DNA of 64,000 bases, from the NCBI GenBank assembly GCA_945881905.1, contig CAMCVV010000003.1, positions 1 through 64,000 of the forward strand, in the 5' to 3' direction. Positions 40,589-50,616 of the stretch are shown piece after piece. The notes under the pieces were generated by a model, which saw nothing but the letters and a program-made list of their open reading frames with translations, searched no databases and had not been told where the DNA came from. This DNA comes from Paenibacillus alvei (GTDB taxonomy: Bacteria; Bacillota; Bacilli; Paenibacillales; NBRC-103111). Made by a program: the position numbers and the translations under genes. How positions within the stretch are numbered: position 1 is the first letter of the stretch; every line of letters starts with the position of its first letter.

Positions 40589-41562
40589 ATCAAAACCTTC
40601 CCTTCCATGTATGAGATGAAGTCAACATCATGTTCATTCACAATATCTACACGGACGCCTTCAGCGCTTGGTTGTAACCATAGCATCTGAGTGTCTATGT
40701 TTTCTTGACGAAATGTTTCTTGAAGAAATGATTCGAGTGCAGCTTTATGCGGACTCGAGCGTTCAACTAAAGCAATCATCGATGGACCTGCTCCACTCAA
40801 AGAAACCCCTAAAGCTCCGAAATCTATAGCTTTTTCTAAAATTTTATCCATACCCGGGATAAGTGTAGCTCGATAGGGTTGATGAATCGTATCTTTCATT
40901 GCGTACTGAATCAAATCCAAGCGACCCGTGCATAAGGCAGCTACAAGTAAAGATGAATGTCCGATGTTAAAAACAGCATCTCGAAGCGGAACTTTCTTCG
41001 GTATAACATCTCGAGCTTTCTCTGTTAATAACTGAAATGAAGGGATTGCCATGAGGACCTCTAAGCGTGCGTCAGGTTCTATACGAATATATTTGGCTTG
41101 AACGCCATCCCAAAATGAAACTACGATTCCACCAAATAAGCTTGCACTCACATTATCCGGATGATTTTCTAATTTACAAGCGATTTGAAAAATTTCATCT
41201 GTGGAAAATGGATGATTGATTAACGCATTAGCACCCATCAATGCTCCAATAATTGCTGATGCACTACTTCCTAAACCTCGTGTTAACGGAATTTCACTGT
41301 ACATGGATATTTCTAGCTCAGGATGAGATATTCCTGCTTCTTGGAACAACAGCTGAGCAACTTCATATATTAAATTAGATTTATCCGTTGGCACATCTTT
41401 CATGTGATGGCCCCATAGTTGAATACGTGTCTCTTGTGCTAGTCCAATCTCGATCCAAGCATGTAATTGGAGAGCCATGCCCAAACAATCAAAACCAGGT
41501 CCTAAATTCGCTGTACTTGCAGGTACTTTAACTCTAACTTTTCTTGTATCCACAGACTCCAT
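40585..41562 (-). CDS. thrB: Homoserine kinase
   Basis: ThrB phosphorylates homoserine on the way to threonine. The 325-residue GHMP kinase has the start VKVPASTANLGPGFDCLG, the ATP-binding motif PLTRGLGSSASA and the third motif LGVSLSGAGPSMIAL. It overlaps pheA by four bases. Threonine synthase (thrC), which lies between hom and thrB in B. subtilis, is missing here. Confidence 0.95.
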   Translation of the reverse strand: MESVDTRKVRVKVPASTANLGPGFDCLGMALQLHAWIEIGLAQETRIQLWGHHMKDVPTDKSNLIYEVAQLLFQEAGISHPELEISMYSEIPLTRGLGSSASAIIGALMGANALINHPFSTDEIFQIACKLENHPDNVSASLFGGIVVSFWDGVQAKYIRIEPDARLEVLMAIPSFQLLTEKARDVIPKKVPLRDAVFNIGHSSLLVAALCTGRLDLIQYAMKDTIHQPYRATLIPGMDKILEKAIDFGALGVSLSGAGPSMIALVERSSPHKAALESFLQETFRQENIDTQMLWLQPSAEGVRVDIVNEHDVDFISYMEGKVLI

Positions 41563-41624
41563 TTCCCTCCAACTTCACTGTAGCTTCTCTAGCACAATTG
41601 AGTTTACATTGCCATTACCTTGAA

Positions 41625-42911
41625 TTAACCTTCGACACGATACACGTTCTTGATCTCACGAATCACAGGTATGTTCTCGAAATCTTTCAATACTCTCTTC
41701 ATACTTGCTTGGTTAGCGTTATGCGTGATGATGATGATTTCTGCATACGGATTTACTGCATTTGGGTGTTGAAATACTGATTCGAGACTTACCTCATGTT
41801 CTGCAAATACTTGTGTAATTCGTGCTAATACACCTGTTTTATCTTCGACACTCAAAATAATGAAATTCTTCGCATGTATTTGATCATCTGTTTTTAACTT
41901 TTTTTCTTTGAAAGATGTGAATACCTGCTGTCCATTCACACCTAAGTTCATATTTCTGATAACAGCTACTAAATCAGCAACTACTGATGTTGCTGTGGGT
42001 AAAGCACCTGCACCTGGTCCGTAGAACATGGTCTCTCCTACGGCTTCCCCATATACATATACAGCATTATATACGCCATTAACTGAAGCCAGCGGATGTG
42101 TGTTTTTCACCATAGTTGGCTGAACACTTACTGAGATGAAATCATCGTTGCGTTCTGCAATTCCAAGAAGTTTCAATTCATAGCCGAGTTTTTTCCCGTA
42201 TGCAATATCTTGCTTACTGACTTGCGTGATACCTGCAGAAACCACATCATGTAAAGATATTTCTGCATGAAAACCAAGTGTAGCCAGAATCGTCATTTTG
42301 CGCGCTGCATCTAGCCCTTCTACATCTGAAGTAGGATCTGTTTCTGCATAACCGAGCTTTTGTGCTTCTGCTAAAGCGTCATCATAAGAAGTGCCTTCTT
42401 GACTCATTTTCGTCAAAATGAAATTGGTTGTTCCATTTACAATGCCCATGATCTTGGTAATGCGATCTGAAGAAAATCCTTCAATCAGTGTGCGGATAAT
42501 CGGAATACCTCCAGCAACACTAGCTTCATAAAAAACATCGCAGCCTTTTTCTTTTGCTTTTGCAAGGATTTGCGGACCATGCAACGCCATTAAATCTTTA
42601 TTTGCTGTTACGATATGTTTTCCATTTTCTAATGCGTCTAAGATATATGGTTTCGTTTCTTCTACTCCACCCATGACTTCTACAATAATATCAATTTCCG
42701 GATGTTCGATGATTTCCATAACGGATTCTGTTAAGATCTGAGGTGATATCGAAACAGTTCTTATTTTATGTTTGTCTTTTACAAGTACCTTCACAATTTC
42801 AATCAAGGAACCCGTTTGTCGAAACAAGTCCTCTTGATGATTCTCCAGAATTTGAACAACACCAGAACCAACCGTACCTAATCCGAGTAGCCCTATTTTA
42901 ATTGGTTTCAT
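41625..42911 (-). CDS. hom: Homoserine dehydrogenase
   Basis: Hom reduces aspartate semialdehyde to homoserine, the branch point for threonine and methionine. The 428-residue protein has an N-terminal Rossmann motif GLGTVGSGV, the catalytic region (GIVNGTTNFILTKM, LGYAETDPTSDVEGLDAARK) and a C-terminal ACT domain for feedback control. The ribosome binding site GGGGGAGG is strong. The ACT-domain regulator lies upstream. Confidence 0.96.
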   Translation of the reverse strand: MKPIKIGLLGLGTVGSGVVQILENHQEDLFRQTGSLIEIVKVLVKDKHKIRTVSISPQILTESVMEIIEHPEIDIIVEVMGGVEETKPYILDALENGKHIVTANKDLMALHGPQILAKAKEKGCDVFYEASVAGGIPIIRTLIEGFSSDRITKIMGIVNGTTNFILTKMSQEGTSYDDALAEAQKLGYAETDPTSDVEGLDAARKMTILATLGFHAEISLHDVVSAGITQVSKQDIAYGKKLGYELKLLGIAERNDDFISVSVQPTMVKNTHPLASVNGVYNAVYVYGEAVGETMFYGPGAGALPTATSVVADLVAVIRNMNLGVNGQQVFTSFKEKKLKTDDQIHAKNFIILSVEDKTGVLARITQVFAEHEVSLESVFQHPNAVNPYAEIIIITHNANQASMKRVLKDFENIPVIREIKNVYRVEG

Positions 42912-42960
42912 TTGAAATTCCTCCCCCTTATCATGGGTATTTACGACTCACGAGGATCGA

Positions 42961-43446
42961 TTACGTCTCACTTTGACCTATGATCACTACGCGACTAACT
43001 CCTTCAATTTGAAGTATGAAATCCACAAGACGATTTTGATTGACGTGCAACATCGAGATTTCTAAAGAAATAACCACATGCGCTTTACCTTGAATCGGTA
43101 TCGTCTGATGAATTGTCAGCACGTTGCCATCATAACTTGCTAATGTGGAAAGCACTTTAGAAAGAATACCTGCGCGATGTTGCAATTGCATAGAAAGCGT
43201 AATGAACCGATCTGTATCTCGTTTTGTGTAGGGGTGTATGCCATCTTTATATTTATAGAAAGCACTTCGACTCAAACCCACTTGTTCTACTGCATCATGA
43301 ATCGTTGATACTTCACCACGAATAAGAAGTTCCTTCACTTGTAGAGTTTTTAACATGGCTTCTGGCAGTACGTCTTCTCGCACAACATAATATCGCGAAT
43401 CAGTTGTTGCACTCATTGAAATGCTCAGGTCTCTGTCATCAGTCAA
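42961..43446 (-). CDS. ACT-domain regulator (PheB/ThrR-like)
   Basis: This 161-residue protein has a helix-turn-helix-like segment (about 38-66; GEVSTIHDAVEQVGLSRSAFYKYKDGI) and a C-terminal ACT domain (RAGILSKVLSTLASYDGNVLTIHQ). It is the family once called PheB or YszB; in B. subtilis ThrR of this family represses hom-thrCB. Its place right before hom fits a regulator of threonine genes. The TTG at 43446 follows AGAGGA with about ten bases' spacing; the ATG ten codons later lacks such a site. Confidence 0.8.
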   Translation of the reverse strand: MTDDRDLSISMSATTDSRYYVVREDVLPEAMLKTLQVKELLIRGEVSTIHDAVEQVGLSRSAFYKYKDGIHPYTKRDTDRFITLSMQLQHRAGILSKVLSTLASYDGNVLTIHQTIPIQGKAHVVISLEISMLHVNQNRLVDFILQIEGVSRVVIIGQSET

Positions 43447-43566
43447 TTTGAATTTCGTCCTCTCCAGGAGTACTCTTGTATACCTATAGTGGACATTATA
43501 TAGGAATGAGCATCAACAATCAATACAGCATAAGCTTGTTTACGAGATGTACCTATAGGTTGTCAA

Positions 43567-44868
43567 TCATTCTTTTTCTAAGAATTCAAATTCAAAATCA
43601 CCAATTCGTATTGTTTGTCCATTCACAGCACCGCGACTCCGAAGCTCCTCATCAATGCCCTTTTTCCTCAAAATTCTAGCAAATCGATCTATAGCATCTT
43701 GTGTACTGAAATTAGTTCTTTTGATGAGTTGATCGATGGATGGGCTCTCAATGATAAACACTTCATTCTCTTGAGTAATCGTGAAATCTGATTGCTCTCG
43801 TTTTTCCCAGCGATATACTTTACGCGATTGCATATTTTCAAGTTCATCAACCATCGGTGTATCCGGAATTGTATCTAGCGATTCTTTAATGGCATACAAT
43901 AATTCTTTGATGCCTTGTCGAGTCATTGCAGAGATTTCATATATTTTCGTCGGATTATGGTCTTGGATGAGATGTTTTTGGAATTCAATCCTATTTTGGT
44001 ATGCATCAGGCATATCCATCTTGTTGGCTACTACAATTTGAGTTTGACGCTCAAGTACTTCACTGTATAGTTTGAGCTCATTATTAATATTCACATAATC
44101 TTCATATGGATCGCGCCCATCTTCCGCTGACATGTCAATTACATGAACGATGATTCTTGTCCGCTCAATATGACGCAAAAACTCATGTCCAAGACCCGTT
44201 CCTTGATGCGCACCTTCAATCAAACCAGGTAAGTCCGCAATGACAAAACTACTTCCTTCACCAAGATCAACTACTCCTAAATTAGGCGAAAGTGTCGTAA
44301 ACGGATAGGCTGCGATTTTAGGTGTTGCTGCAGAGACGACTGAAAGCAATGTGGATTTACCTACACTTGGAAAACCAACTAGTCCCACGTCTGCCATAAC
44401 TTTGAGCTCCAAAATAATCCAACGCGCTTGACCTTCTTGACCGTTTTCGGCAATCTCAGGAGCGGGTACCCTAGGTGTAGCGAATCGTATATTCCCTCGA
44501 CCGCCTTTGCCACCTTTGGCTACAATGACTTCTTGGCCGTGTTTAACTAAATCAACAATGATTTCTTTCGTATCATCATCGATAACTAATGTTCCAGGCG
44601 GGACACGTACAATCATATCTTCTGCATTTCCACCAATCCTACTTTTGTTACGTCCTTTTTCTCCTGGATCGGCTTTAAAATGTTTTTGGTATCGAAAGTC
44701 CATCAGGGTTCTTAACCCTTCATCCACACGAAAGATGACATTTCCACCTCTTCCCCCATCACCACCTGCGGGTCCTCCTTGAGGGACATACTTTTCCCTG
44801 CGAAAAGCGACGATGCCATCTCCTCCATCACCGCCTTTAATATATATCTTAGCTTTATCTATAAACAT
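43567..44868 (-). CDS. obgE: GTPase ObgE (CgtA)
   Basis: Obg is an essential GTPase linked to 50S ribosome maturation and, in Bacillus, to the general stress response and sporulation. The 433-residue protein has the glycine-rich Obg fold (about 1-158, [18 protein letters not shown]), the G-domain with [24 protein letters not shown] and ANKMD, and a C-terminal OCT domain. The ATG at 44868 follows GAGGTG; the TTG one codon upstream is less likely. It follows spo0B by 9 bases, as in B. subtilis. Confidence 0.97.
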   Translation of the reverse strand: MFIDKAKIYIKGGDGGDGIVAFRREKYVPQGGPAGGDGGRGGNVIFRVDEGLRTLMDFRYQKHFKADPGEKGRNKSRIGGNAEDMIVRVPPGTLVIDDDTKEIIVDLVKHGQEVIVAKGGKGGRGNIRFATPRVPAPEIAENGQEGQARWIILELKVMADVGLVGFPSVGKSTLLSVVSAATPKIAAYPFTTLSPNLGVVDLGEGSSFVIADLPGLIEGAHQGTGLGHEFLRHIERTRIIVHVIDMSAEDGRDPYEDYVNINNELKLYSEVLERQTQIVVANKMDMPDAYQNRIEFQKHLIQDHNPTKIYEISAMTRQGIKELLYAIKESLDTIPDTPMVDELENMQSRKVYRWEKREQSDFTITQENEVFIIESPSIDQLIKRTNFSTQDAIDRFARILRKKGIDEELRSRGAVNGQTIRIGDFEFEFLEKE

Positions 44869-44877
44869 CAAAGCACC

Positions 44878-45639
44878 TCATTCATAACGATAGGGTAATG
44901 TAATATGCACAATCATTTCTTGAAGAGCATGTACTTGCTCAACTTGAATTAGCTGATTTATGCTTTGGATGAACTTAAATATCCGATCAAGATCTAATGT
45001 AAATGGTTCAAGAGTTCCTTGAAATATACATACGACTTTCAAACCCTGAAGGGTTTTCTCGAAATGAAGTTGCAGTCGACTTGGTTCTAAGCATGTATTT
45101 GCATGCGATTCCCATGATTCCACTACAACTTGGATGAATTCTGAAAAGATTTCTCTATCTATAGACAATCGATCGATGTCGAGTTCTTTTTCGATGTCTA
45201 CATGAATCGACATGTTGGAATGCTCAACGCGATAGTATAGCAAATAGTAGATTAGCGATGGTATGCGTAACTTAGATAATGCTGAGTCTCGATAATTTGT
45301 ATGGCTCAAGCTTTGTACATACGGGATAACCTTCTCTGATTTTTGAAGTTGAATGTACCCCATGATCACTTGGTTATGATTCATCCAATCGTGCCGAATA
45401 TGCTCAACTAACTTTATACTTTGCACATATAGTTGATCTTTATACGCTACGACAGAATTTTCATATTGTAGCTTCATGGTTTTCAACTGCAATCGACTCA
45501 TGACGATAATGATGCAACTCATCACAATCAGTGCGATACCCTTTACTAACCAATGGTTTGCTATGATTGCAACAGTAATCCCCAAGCAAATTGCAATAAG
45601 CATGTAGAGATTCATTGTGTGCCGATTTGTTTTATTCAT
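44878..45639 (-). CDS. spo0B: Sporulation phosphotransferase Spo0B with membrane helices
   Basis: This 253-residue protein has the helical hairpin with the phospho-accepting histidine (IRHDWMNHNQVIMGYIQL, H83). Spo0B passes phosphate from Spo0F to Spo0A at the onset of sporulation. Unlike the soluble B. subtilis protein (192 residues), it begins with two membrane helices (about 10-28 and 31-47). Such anchored forms occur in other Paenibacillaceae-like genomes. The C-terminal domain is weakly ATPase-like. Position (rpmA-spo0B-obg) agrees. Confidence 0.85.
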   Translation of the reverse strand: MNKTNRHTMNLYMLIAICLGITVAIIANHWLVKGIALIVMSCIIIVMSRLQLKTMKLQYENSVVAYKDQLYVQSIKLVEHIRHDWMNHNQVIMGYIQLQKSEKVIPYVQSLSHTNYRDSALSKLRIPSLIYYLLYYRVEHSNMSIHVDIEKELDIDRLSIDREIFSEFIQVVVESWESHANTCLEPSRLQLHFEKTLQGLKVVCIFQGTLEPFTLDLDRIFKFIQSINQLIQVEQVHALQEMIVHITLPYRYE

Positions 45640-45715
45640 CTTTTACATCTCCGTTCATCAACATCTGTGCTTGGGCATGAACTAGATATTGCGTGTACAT
45701 ATGATATGGAATTGA

Positions 45716-45751
45716 AAAAAACCCTAGCAAGCTCTTAGCTCGCCAGGGTAA
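45716..45751 (-). terminator. Terminator after rpmA
   Basis: Minus strand: ACCCTGGCGAGCT, a three-base loop, AGCTTGCTAGGGT, then a run of T. It separates the rplU-prp-rpmA transcript from spo0B-obg. Confidence 0.85.
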
Positions 45752-45757
45752 ACTCTT

Positions 45758-46072
45758 TTAAACTTCTAAAGTGGCTGCAACTGGTGCTTGTAATTCAGGA
45801 TAAACACTTACTTTCTTGCGATCTCGTCCCATACGCTCAAATCTAACGATACCTTCTTTAAGTGCAAATAATGTATCATCTGAACCGATGCCCACATTGT
45901 TACCTGGGTGAATTTTGGTTCCGCGTTGACGAACTAAGATATTTCCTGATCGTACTTTTTGTCCATCTGCACGTTTAGGTCCTAGACGTTTGGAATGACT
46001 ATCTCGTCCGTTTCTTGTAGAACCTACTCCTTTTTTTGAAGCAAATAATTGGAGATCTAATTTCAACATCAT
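45758..46072 (-). CDS. rpmA: 50S ribosomal protein L27, with cleavable N-terminus
   Basis: L27 reaches the peptidyl-transferase centre. The protein (about 104 residues) carries the Firmicute N-terminal extension LDLQLF before [15 protein letters not shown]. The Prp protease, encoded just upstream, should cut between F10 and A11. Two adjacent ATG codons (46072 and 46069) follow AAGGAGG; either could be used. The longer open frame overlaps prp and is not translated. Confidence 0.96.
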   Translation of the reverse strand: MMLKLDLQLFASKKGVGSTRNGRDSHSKRLGPKRADGQKVRSGNILVRQRGTKIHPGNNVGIGSDDTLFALKEGIVRFERMGRDRKKVSVYPELQAPVAATLEV

Positions 46073-46073
46073 G

Positions 46074-46427
46074 TTATCCTCCTTTACCATACATAGTTTG
46101 AATCGTGATATACTCGCCATATGATTCTCGGATCGTTTCTAGCATTATAACCATGGATTCGAGCAATAATTGTATCGTTTTCACTTGCTCTTCATGAAGA
46201 TGCAAGGATTCTTGAGAATTTAGAGCAAAATAGCCTTGTTGTACTGTAGGTTTAAGCATAGCATGAGCCAAAGACTCAATAGCATTCGCAGTTCCAATCG
46301 TAATTGCGGAAACTGCAGCACATACAATATCTTTGCCATGGACATCATACTGCGCATGGCCTTTAACTTCAAATGCAATAATGTGAGAATTCTCTGAAGA
46401 AACCCTTACGATCTTTACAAATATCAT
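46074..46427 (-). CDS. prp: Ribosomal-processing cysteine protease Prp
   Basis: Prp (YsxB) removes the N-terminal extension of L27. The 117-residue protein has the catalytic pair in GHA (H24) and DIVCAAVS (C36). It lies between rplU and rpmA, the standard order. It is in the same operon as its substrate. Confidence 0.95.
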   Translation of the reverse strand: MIFVKIVRVSSENSHIIAFEVKGHAQYDVHGKDIVCAAVSAITIGTANAIESLAHAMLKPTVQQGYFALNSQESLHLHEEQVKTIQLLLESMVIMLETIRESYGEYITIQTMYGKGG

Positions 46428-46437
46428 CGTGCACCTA

Positions 46438-46815
46438 TTAAGCTTCTACTTTTTCAGTAGAGACTTTTGCTTTTTTAGTAGCGGCTTTAGGGCTTTGGTC
46501 AGCCTCTTGATTGATGGTTTCAATGATAACTCTCGTGTACGGTTGACGATGACCTTGTTTCTTACGATAATTCTTTTTAGGCTTGTATTTAAAAACAGTA
46601 ATCTTTTTTAATTTACCATTTTTCTCGACTTTAGCAGATACAGAAGCACCTACAACATATGGTGAACCTATGATCAAGCCTTGATTACCAGAAACCGCTA
46701 AAACGTCACTAAATTGAACAACTTCACCTTCTGGAGCATCTAATTTCTCAATAAGGATAACGTCTCCTGCTTGAACCTTATACTGTTTGCCACCTGTAGC
46801 TATAATTGCATACAT
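46438..46815 (-). CDS. rplU: 50S ribosomal protein L21
   Basis: L21 binds 23S rRNA. The 125-residue protein starts [18 protein letters not shown] and contains the basic [23 protein letters not shown] short lysine- and alanine-rich tail ([16 protein letters not shown]) extends past the usual end of about 103. It is the first gene of the L21-Prp-L27 operon, behind a leader. Confidence 0.97.
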   Translation of the reverse strand: MYAIIATGGKQYKVQAGDVILIEKLDAPEGEVVQFSDVLAVSGNQGLIIGSPYVVGASVSAKVEKNGKLKKITVFKYKPKKNYRKKQGHRQPYTRVIIETINQEADQSPKAATKKAKVSTEKVEA

Positions 46816-46941
46816 GGTTACTACACCTCCTCATGTCTCAGACTCGCCTTAACGTAGGTGACTCTCTGCACGAAATGTGAAATCGCGTACACAGTGTACT
46901 TAAACCCGATTCGAGCGGTTACAGCATGCTTACCACACACT
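46816..46941 (-). promoter_or_regulatory. L21-type leader upstream of rplU
   Basis: The transcribed leader from the promoter to the rplU start is about 125 bases long and contains complementary segments (GTAAGCATGCTG..., GTGTACGCG, AGAGTCACCTACG). It resembles the Firmicute ribosomal L21 leader that L21 is thought to bind for autoregulation. I judge this from position and pattern only. Confidence 0.5.
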
Positions 46942-46947
46942 TTTACT

Positions 46948-46977
46948 ATCATACCATAATAACGAAAATGAATTCAA
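46948..46977 (-). promoter_or_regulatory. Promoter of rplU-prp-rpmA
   Basis: Minus strand: -35 TTGAAT (46972-46977), 18-base spacer, -10 TATGAT (46948-46953). Confidence 0.65.
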
Positions 46978-47056
46978 TATTTTTTTATTGCACATAGATT
47001 TCTTTCTTATATCCAATCATTATATATCGAAGTAGTACAATAGCTATTACCCTTCC

Positions 47057-47938
47057 TTATTTCACGTGAAATAGGTCGGAAATTTTCGAAGTCATTCGAT
47101 TTCCAGCTAGAAATTGGTCGATTAACTTTTGTTCATGAAGAACTGCTCCGATTCGACCGTTTGGCTTTAACACATAGACCAGATGATAGTGTTCTTTTTT
47201 GAATAACTGTAAAGTGTCTTTCAGTGTAACTTCTTCGGTCACAGTAATCGGTATCAAGCATATTCGCTTCGCGTCGGTCGATAACCTTCGCTTGCTGCGA
47301 TTCATCAAAAATCGAAAAAAATATAAAGGTATTTGGCGATAAGTCAACACATTCGTGATAAGCAAAAAAATACCGATGACAAACAAGTTAAGGTGAAAAT
47401 CATACGCATATGCTTGGATTGTAGCATAGCTCATGATCATGAAACTGAACATTAAGCTTGACATCACACTCCAATAAAGCGAATGATAATATCCCATCAC
47501 GTACCCTAGTAATGCTTGAACCATTCTCCCTCCATCTAGAGGCATGATGGGAATCAGATTCAATACTGCAATATACAAATTGGCTTTGATGAAAAAATCA
47601 CACCAAGCAACATCAAATATCCCCCAATTCCTGCCCAAAACGACGAGACCAATCATCCATACATGTTGTAAAGGGCCACAAAGAGCAACCATCATTTCTT
47701 CGAAAAAAGTAACTTGGTCATGCTGTTCTACATGAAGCACACCACCAAAAGGTAGCAATTGAATTTCCGTAACAGTCCATCCGAAATATCTCGCACAAGC
47801 CAAGTGTCCTAATTCGTGAATGAACACAATGCCAAATAAAGTACTCACTTCAAATATGCATCCTGTAAACGCTGATATCACCACAATGATTGCCATCAAG
47901 GGGTGAAAGCGAAGTTTTGTTCTTATGCCACTACTCAA
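47057..47938 (-). CDS. spoIVFB: Intramembrane metalloprotease SpoIVFB
   Basis: SpoIVFB cuts pro-sigma-K in the mother cell during sporulation. The 293-residue membrane protein has the site-2-protease motifs HELGH (41-45) and NLIPIMPLDGGR (D135), about six hydrophobic segments and a C-terminal CBS-like domain that senses ATP in the B. subtilis enzyme. The TTG start overlaps the end of spoIVFA by eight bases, which suggests translational coupling. No strong ribosome binding site decides the start. Confidence 0.93.
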   Translation of the reverse strand: MSSGIRTKLRFHPLMAIIVVISAFTGCIFEVSTLFGIVFIHELGHLACARYFGWTVTEIQLLPFGGVLHVEQHDQVTFFEEMMVALCGPLQHVWMIGLVVLGRNWGIFDVAWCDFFIKANLYIAVLNLIPIMPLDGGRMVQALLGYVMGYYHSLYWSVMSSLMFSFMIMSYATIQAYAYDFHLNLFVIGIFLLITNVLTYRQIPLYFFRFLMNRSKRRLSTDAKRICLIPITVTEEVTLKDTLQLFKKEHYHLVYVLKPNGRIGAVLHEQKLIDQFLAGNRMTSKISDLFHVK

Positions 47939-48542
47939 AGTCTATCACAGCCACTGGGTCAATTGCATGTCCATCTTTATACAATGCAAAATAAAGTGGT
48001 TTCTCTTGAGCTAATCCTATACCTTGTCCTGAAATTACCTTATCACTTACCTGTACTAGGTTATTAGATATGTTGGCATAAATCGATTCGTAACCGTGCT
48101 GGTGGCGAATCACCATGGTCAGTCCGTTATTCTCCTTGATACCTACAAAAGAGACAAGTCCATCTCGAACAGCATAAAGCTGGGCTTTGTCATATGGTTG
48201 AATCATGATACCCGCCAAACTTTGGTCGAAATCACGAATAATCAACCCGTTCACAGGCTTATTAAAATAGATCGGGTATTGATGGAATAATGGTTGCGAC
48301 TTGGAATCATCATAAATCGGAATCATAGCAGGAAATCCTGAGAATCGTCGATCGTACCACATCGCCACTGTAGGAATATCCACTGAGTGAGAAAGTCCTT
48401 TGGTTATCCATTGCTTAATAGGTTCTGTCCAAGGATGGTTACTATGAAATATGGACCATATGATTATACCTAAAGCAAGTGCAAATATAAACTGATATCG
48501 TCTTGTACTGTACATGAAACGATCACCATGGTCATCATTCAT
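47931..48542 (-). CDS. spoIVFA: SpoIVFA, inhibitor and scaffold of SpoIVFB
   Basis: This 203-residue protein has one membrane helix (FIFALALGIIIWSIF) and an M23/LytM-like external domain that lacks catalytic zinc ligands (GLTMVIRHQHGYESIYANIS). In B. subtilis SpoIVFA holds SpoIVFB and BofA in the outer forespore membrane and keeps the protease inactive. An AGGAGG ribosome binding site precedes the ATG. Confidence 0.85.
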   Translation of the reverse strand: MNDDHGDRFMYSTRRYQFIFALALGIIIWSIFHSNHPWTEPIKQWITKGLSHSVDIPTVAMWYDRRFSGFPAMIPIYDDSKSQPLFHQYPIYFNKPVNGLIIRDFDQSLAGIMIQPYDKAQLYAVRDGLVSFVGIKENNGLTMVIRHQHGYESIYANISNNLVQVSDKVISGQGIGLAQEKPLYFALYKDGHAIDPVAVIDFE

Positions 48543-48649
48543 CCAAATCCTCCTGTGTCTGCAAAACGATCACACAGTAAGCATATGAAAGTAAAGATAC
48601 TTATATGAGCGAACACATCGCAACATAGGAATCATCGTTGTTCTCACGC

Positions 48650-49798
48650 TTAATCATCAATCGGATCTTGATGGATTTTAATACTCATTAAAAGTCCAAT
48701 GGACATCATGTTAATCAACAATGAAGTTCCACCATAACTAATAAATGGCAACGTAATACCTGTAAGTGGCATGAGCCCAACCGACATTCCGACATTTTGG
48801 AAAATTTGAAAAACAAACATTGAAACAATGCCAATGACCATATACGAACCACTGATTCTCTCACTTTGGCTAGAAATCAAAATGAGTCTGTATATTAAAA
48901 TGAAATAAAGTAATAGTAAGAAAGCAGAACCTTGAAATCCGAACTCTTCCCCGACAACCACAAAGATGGAATCTGAATACGCGTAAGGAATGAAATTACT
49001 ATGGACAGAAGTCCCTTTCAAGTAACCCTCACCGAATAATCCACCTGATCCTATCGCACGAATAGAATTTTCAACTTGAAATTTTGCATCTTTGGAGGCA
49101 TTAGAAGGATCTAAAAAAGTATCGATCCGAGTAACCCAATGACCATAGTTTCGATCGCTCAAAAATTGTTCTATCCCAACGTGGTATTTTTGAAAAATGA
49201 ACAGGAATATAGCTAAAGAAACAACCAAAATGATAATCCCTATACCGACATGCATATATTTAACGTTGCCTATCCACAGCATACCTAGCAATATAAATAT
49301 ATAGATCACTGCATTTCCCAAATCAGGTTGAATCAAAACGAAAACAAATGGGAGAATAACAATGGCCGTTATCGGAAAAATATCTGCGACGATTTCAAGT
49401 CGCTCCCCTTTTCGACGATGTAACAACGAAGCTATACTGATGATCAGGATTAATTTCATAAGCTCAGCTGGTTGGAAATTAAATCCTCCCGGAAGGATAA
49501 ACCATCCTCGGGCACCATTAATTACAGTGCCAAATAAACTCACTGTAACAATGAGACCAAATCCAAGTAAGTATATATATATACTGATCTTCTGGAGTAA
49601 TCGATAATCAAAAAAAGCCATAAAGAAAAGTCCACAAAAACCAATAATATACATCAGTATGCTTTTTTGAATGCTGATGATGATTCGAGAATCGTCGAGT
49701 GTAGCGCTATATACGACCATCGAACTGATGAGCATGAATATTAAGAGAATGATGATAATAGGAATATCGATTTTTTTGAATTTTGCAAACAATTGCAA
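48650..49798 (-). CDS. rodA: RodA-type SEDS peptidoglycan polymerase
   Basis: This 382-residue polytopic SEDS-family protein belongs with RodA/FtsW/SpoVE. It has about ten membrane helices, the external loop motif (IGSGGLFGEGYLKG) and the ending FISYGGTSLLINMMSIGLLMS. SEDS proteins polymerise lipid II. Being next to minCD and mreBCD supports RodA (cell elongation) over FtsW or SpoVE. The start is a TTG directly after the minD stop. Confidence 0.9.
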   Translation of the reverse strand: MQLFAKFKKIDIPIIIILLIFMLISSMVVYSATLDDSRIIISIQKSILMYIIGFCGLFFMAFFDYRLLQKISIYIYLLGFGLIVTVSLFGTVINGARGWFILPGGFNFQPAELMKLILIISIASLLHRRKGERLEIVADIFPITAIVILPFVFVLIQPDLGNAVIYIFILLGMLWIGNVKYMHVGIGIIILVVSLAIFLFIFQKYHVGIEQFLSDRNYGHWVTRIDTFLDPSNASKDAKFQVENSIRAIGSGGLFGEGYLKGTSVHSNFIPYAYSDSIFVVVGEEFGFQGSAFLLLLYFILIYRLILISSQSERISGSYMVIGIVSMFVFQIFQNVGMSVGLMPLTGITLPFISYGGTSLLINMMSIGLLMSIKIHQDPIDD

Positions 49799-50593
49799 TC
49801 ATCCCATCCCAATAAACTTTTTCATTTTTTTGAAAAATCCTTTATTTTCACTTAAGGACATCAACGGAATGGCATTTCCGAGAATACGTCTAGCAATATT
49901 CCGATAAGCAATAGCGGCATCTAAATGCGGATGGATAACGATAGGCTCACCTGAATTGGCATAACGAATAATATGCTCATCTTCCGGAACAATTCCAATC
50001 AAATCAACGGACAAGACGGAACAAATATCTTCTACATCGAGCATTTCGCCTTTTTTGACTTTACCCATTCGCATGCGATTGATGATCAGTTTGGGTTGTG
50101 GTAAATTGTTCTTCTCTAGAAGTCCAATCACACGATCAGCATCACGAACAGCTGTGTGTTCAGGTGTCGTTATGACAATAGCTTGATCCGCTCCTGCAAT
50201 TGCATTCTTGAAGCCTTGTTCAATACCAGCGGGACAATCAATGATGACAAAATCAAAATCTTTCTTCAGTTCGAGAACAAGTTCCCGAACATGATCTTCA
50301 TGAACTGAATCTTTATCTCTGGTTTGTGCCGCTGGAAGAAGATATAGTTCATCAAACCGCTTATCTTTAATTAAAGCTTGATTTAATCTGCATTTTTGTT
50401 CAATCACATCAATAATATCATAAATAATCCGGTTTTCTAAGCCCATGATCACATCTAAATTCCTCAAACCAATATCAGTATCCACCAAACAAACTTTTTT
50501 ACCTAGAAGTGCTAGCGCTGTACCTAAATTGGCTGATGTTGTTGTTTTACCAACGCCACCTTTTCCTGAAGTCACTACAATTGCTTCTCCCAC
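49799..50593 (-). CDS. minD: Septum site-determining ATPase MinD
   Basis: MinD is a membrane-binding ATPase that, with MinC, keeps division septa away from the poles. The protein of 264 residues has the deviant Walker A GKGGVGKTT and a C-terminal amphipathic helix (FFKKMKKFIG). The GTG at 50602 is too near the GAGGAG site; the GTG at 50593 is well spaced and gives the family start GEAIVVTSGKGGVG. It follows minC. Confidence 0.97.
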   Translation of the reverse strand: MGEAIVVTSGKGGVGKTTTSANLGTALALLGKKVCLVDTDIGLRNLDVIMGLENRIIYDIIDVIEQKCRLNQALIKDKRFDELYLLPAAQTRDKDSVHEDHVRELVLELKKDFDFVIIDCPAGIEQGFKNAIAGADQAIVITTPEHTAVRDADRVIGLLEKNNLPQPKLIINRMRMGKVKKGEMLDVEDICSVLSVDLIGIVPEDEHIIRYANSGEPIVIHPHLDAAIAYRNIARRILGNAIPLMSLSENKGFFKKMKKFIGMG

Positions 50594-50616
50594 AGCTTTC
50601 ACTCCTCAAAAAAATA

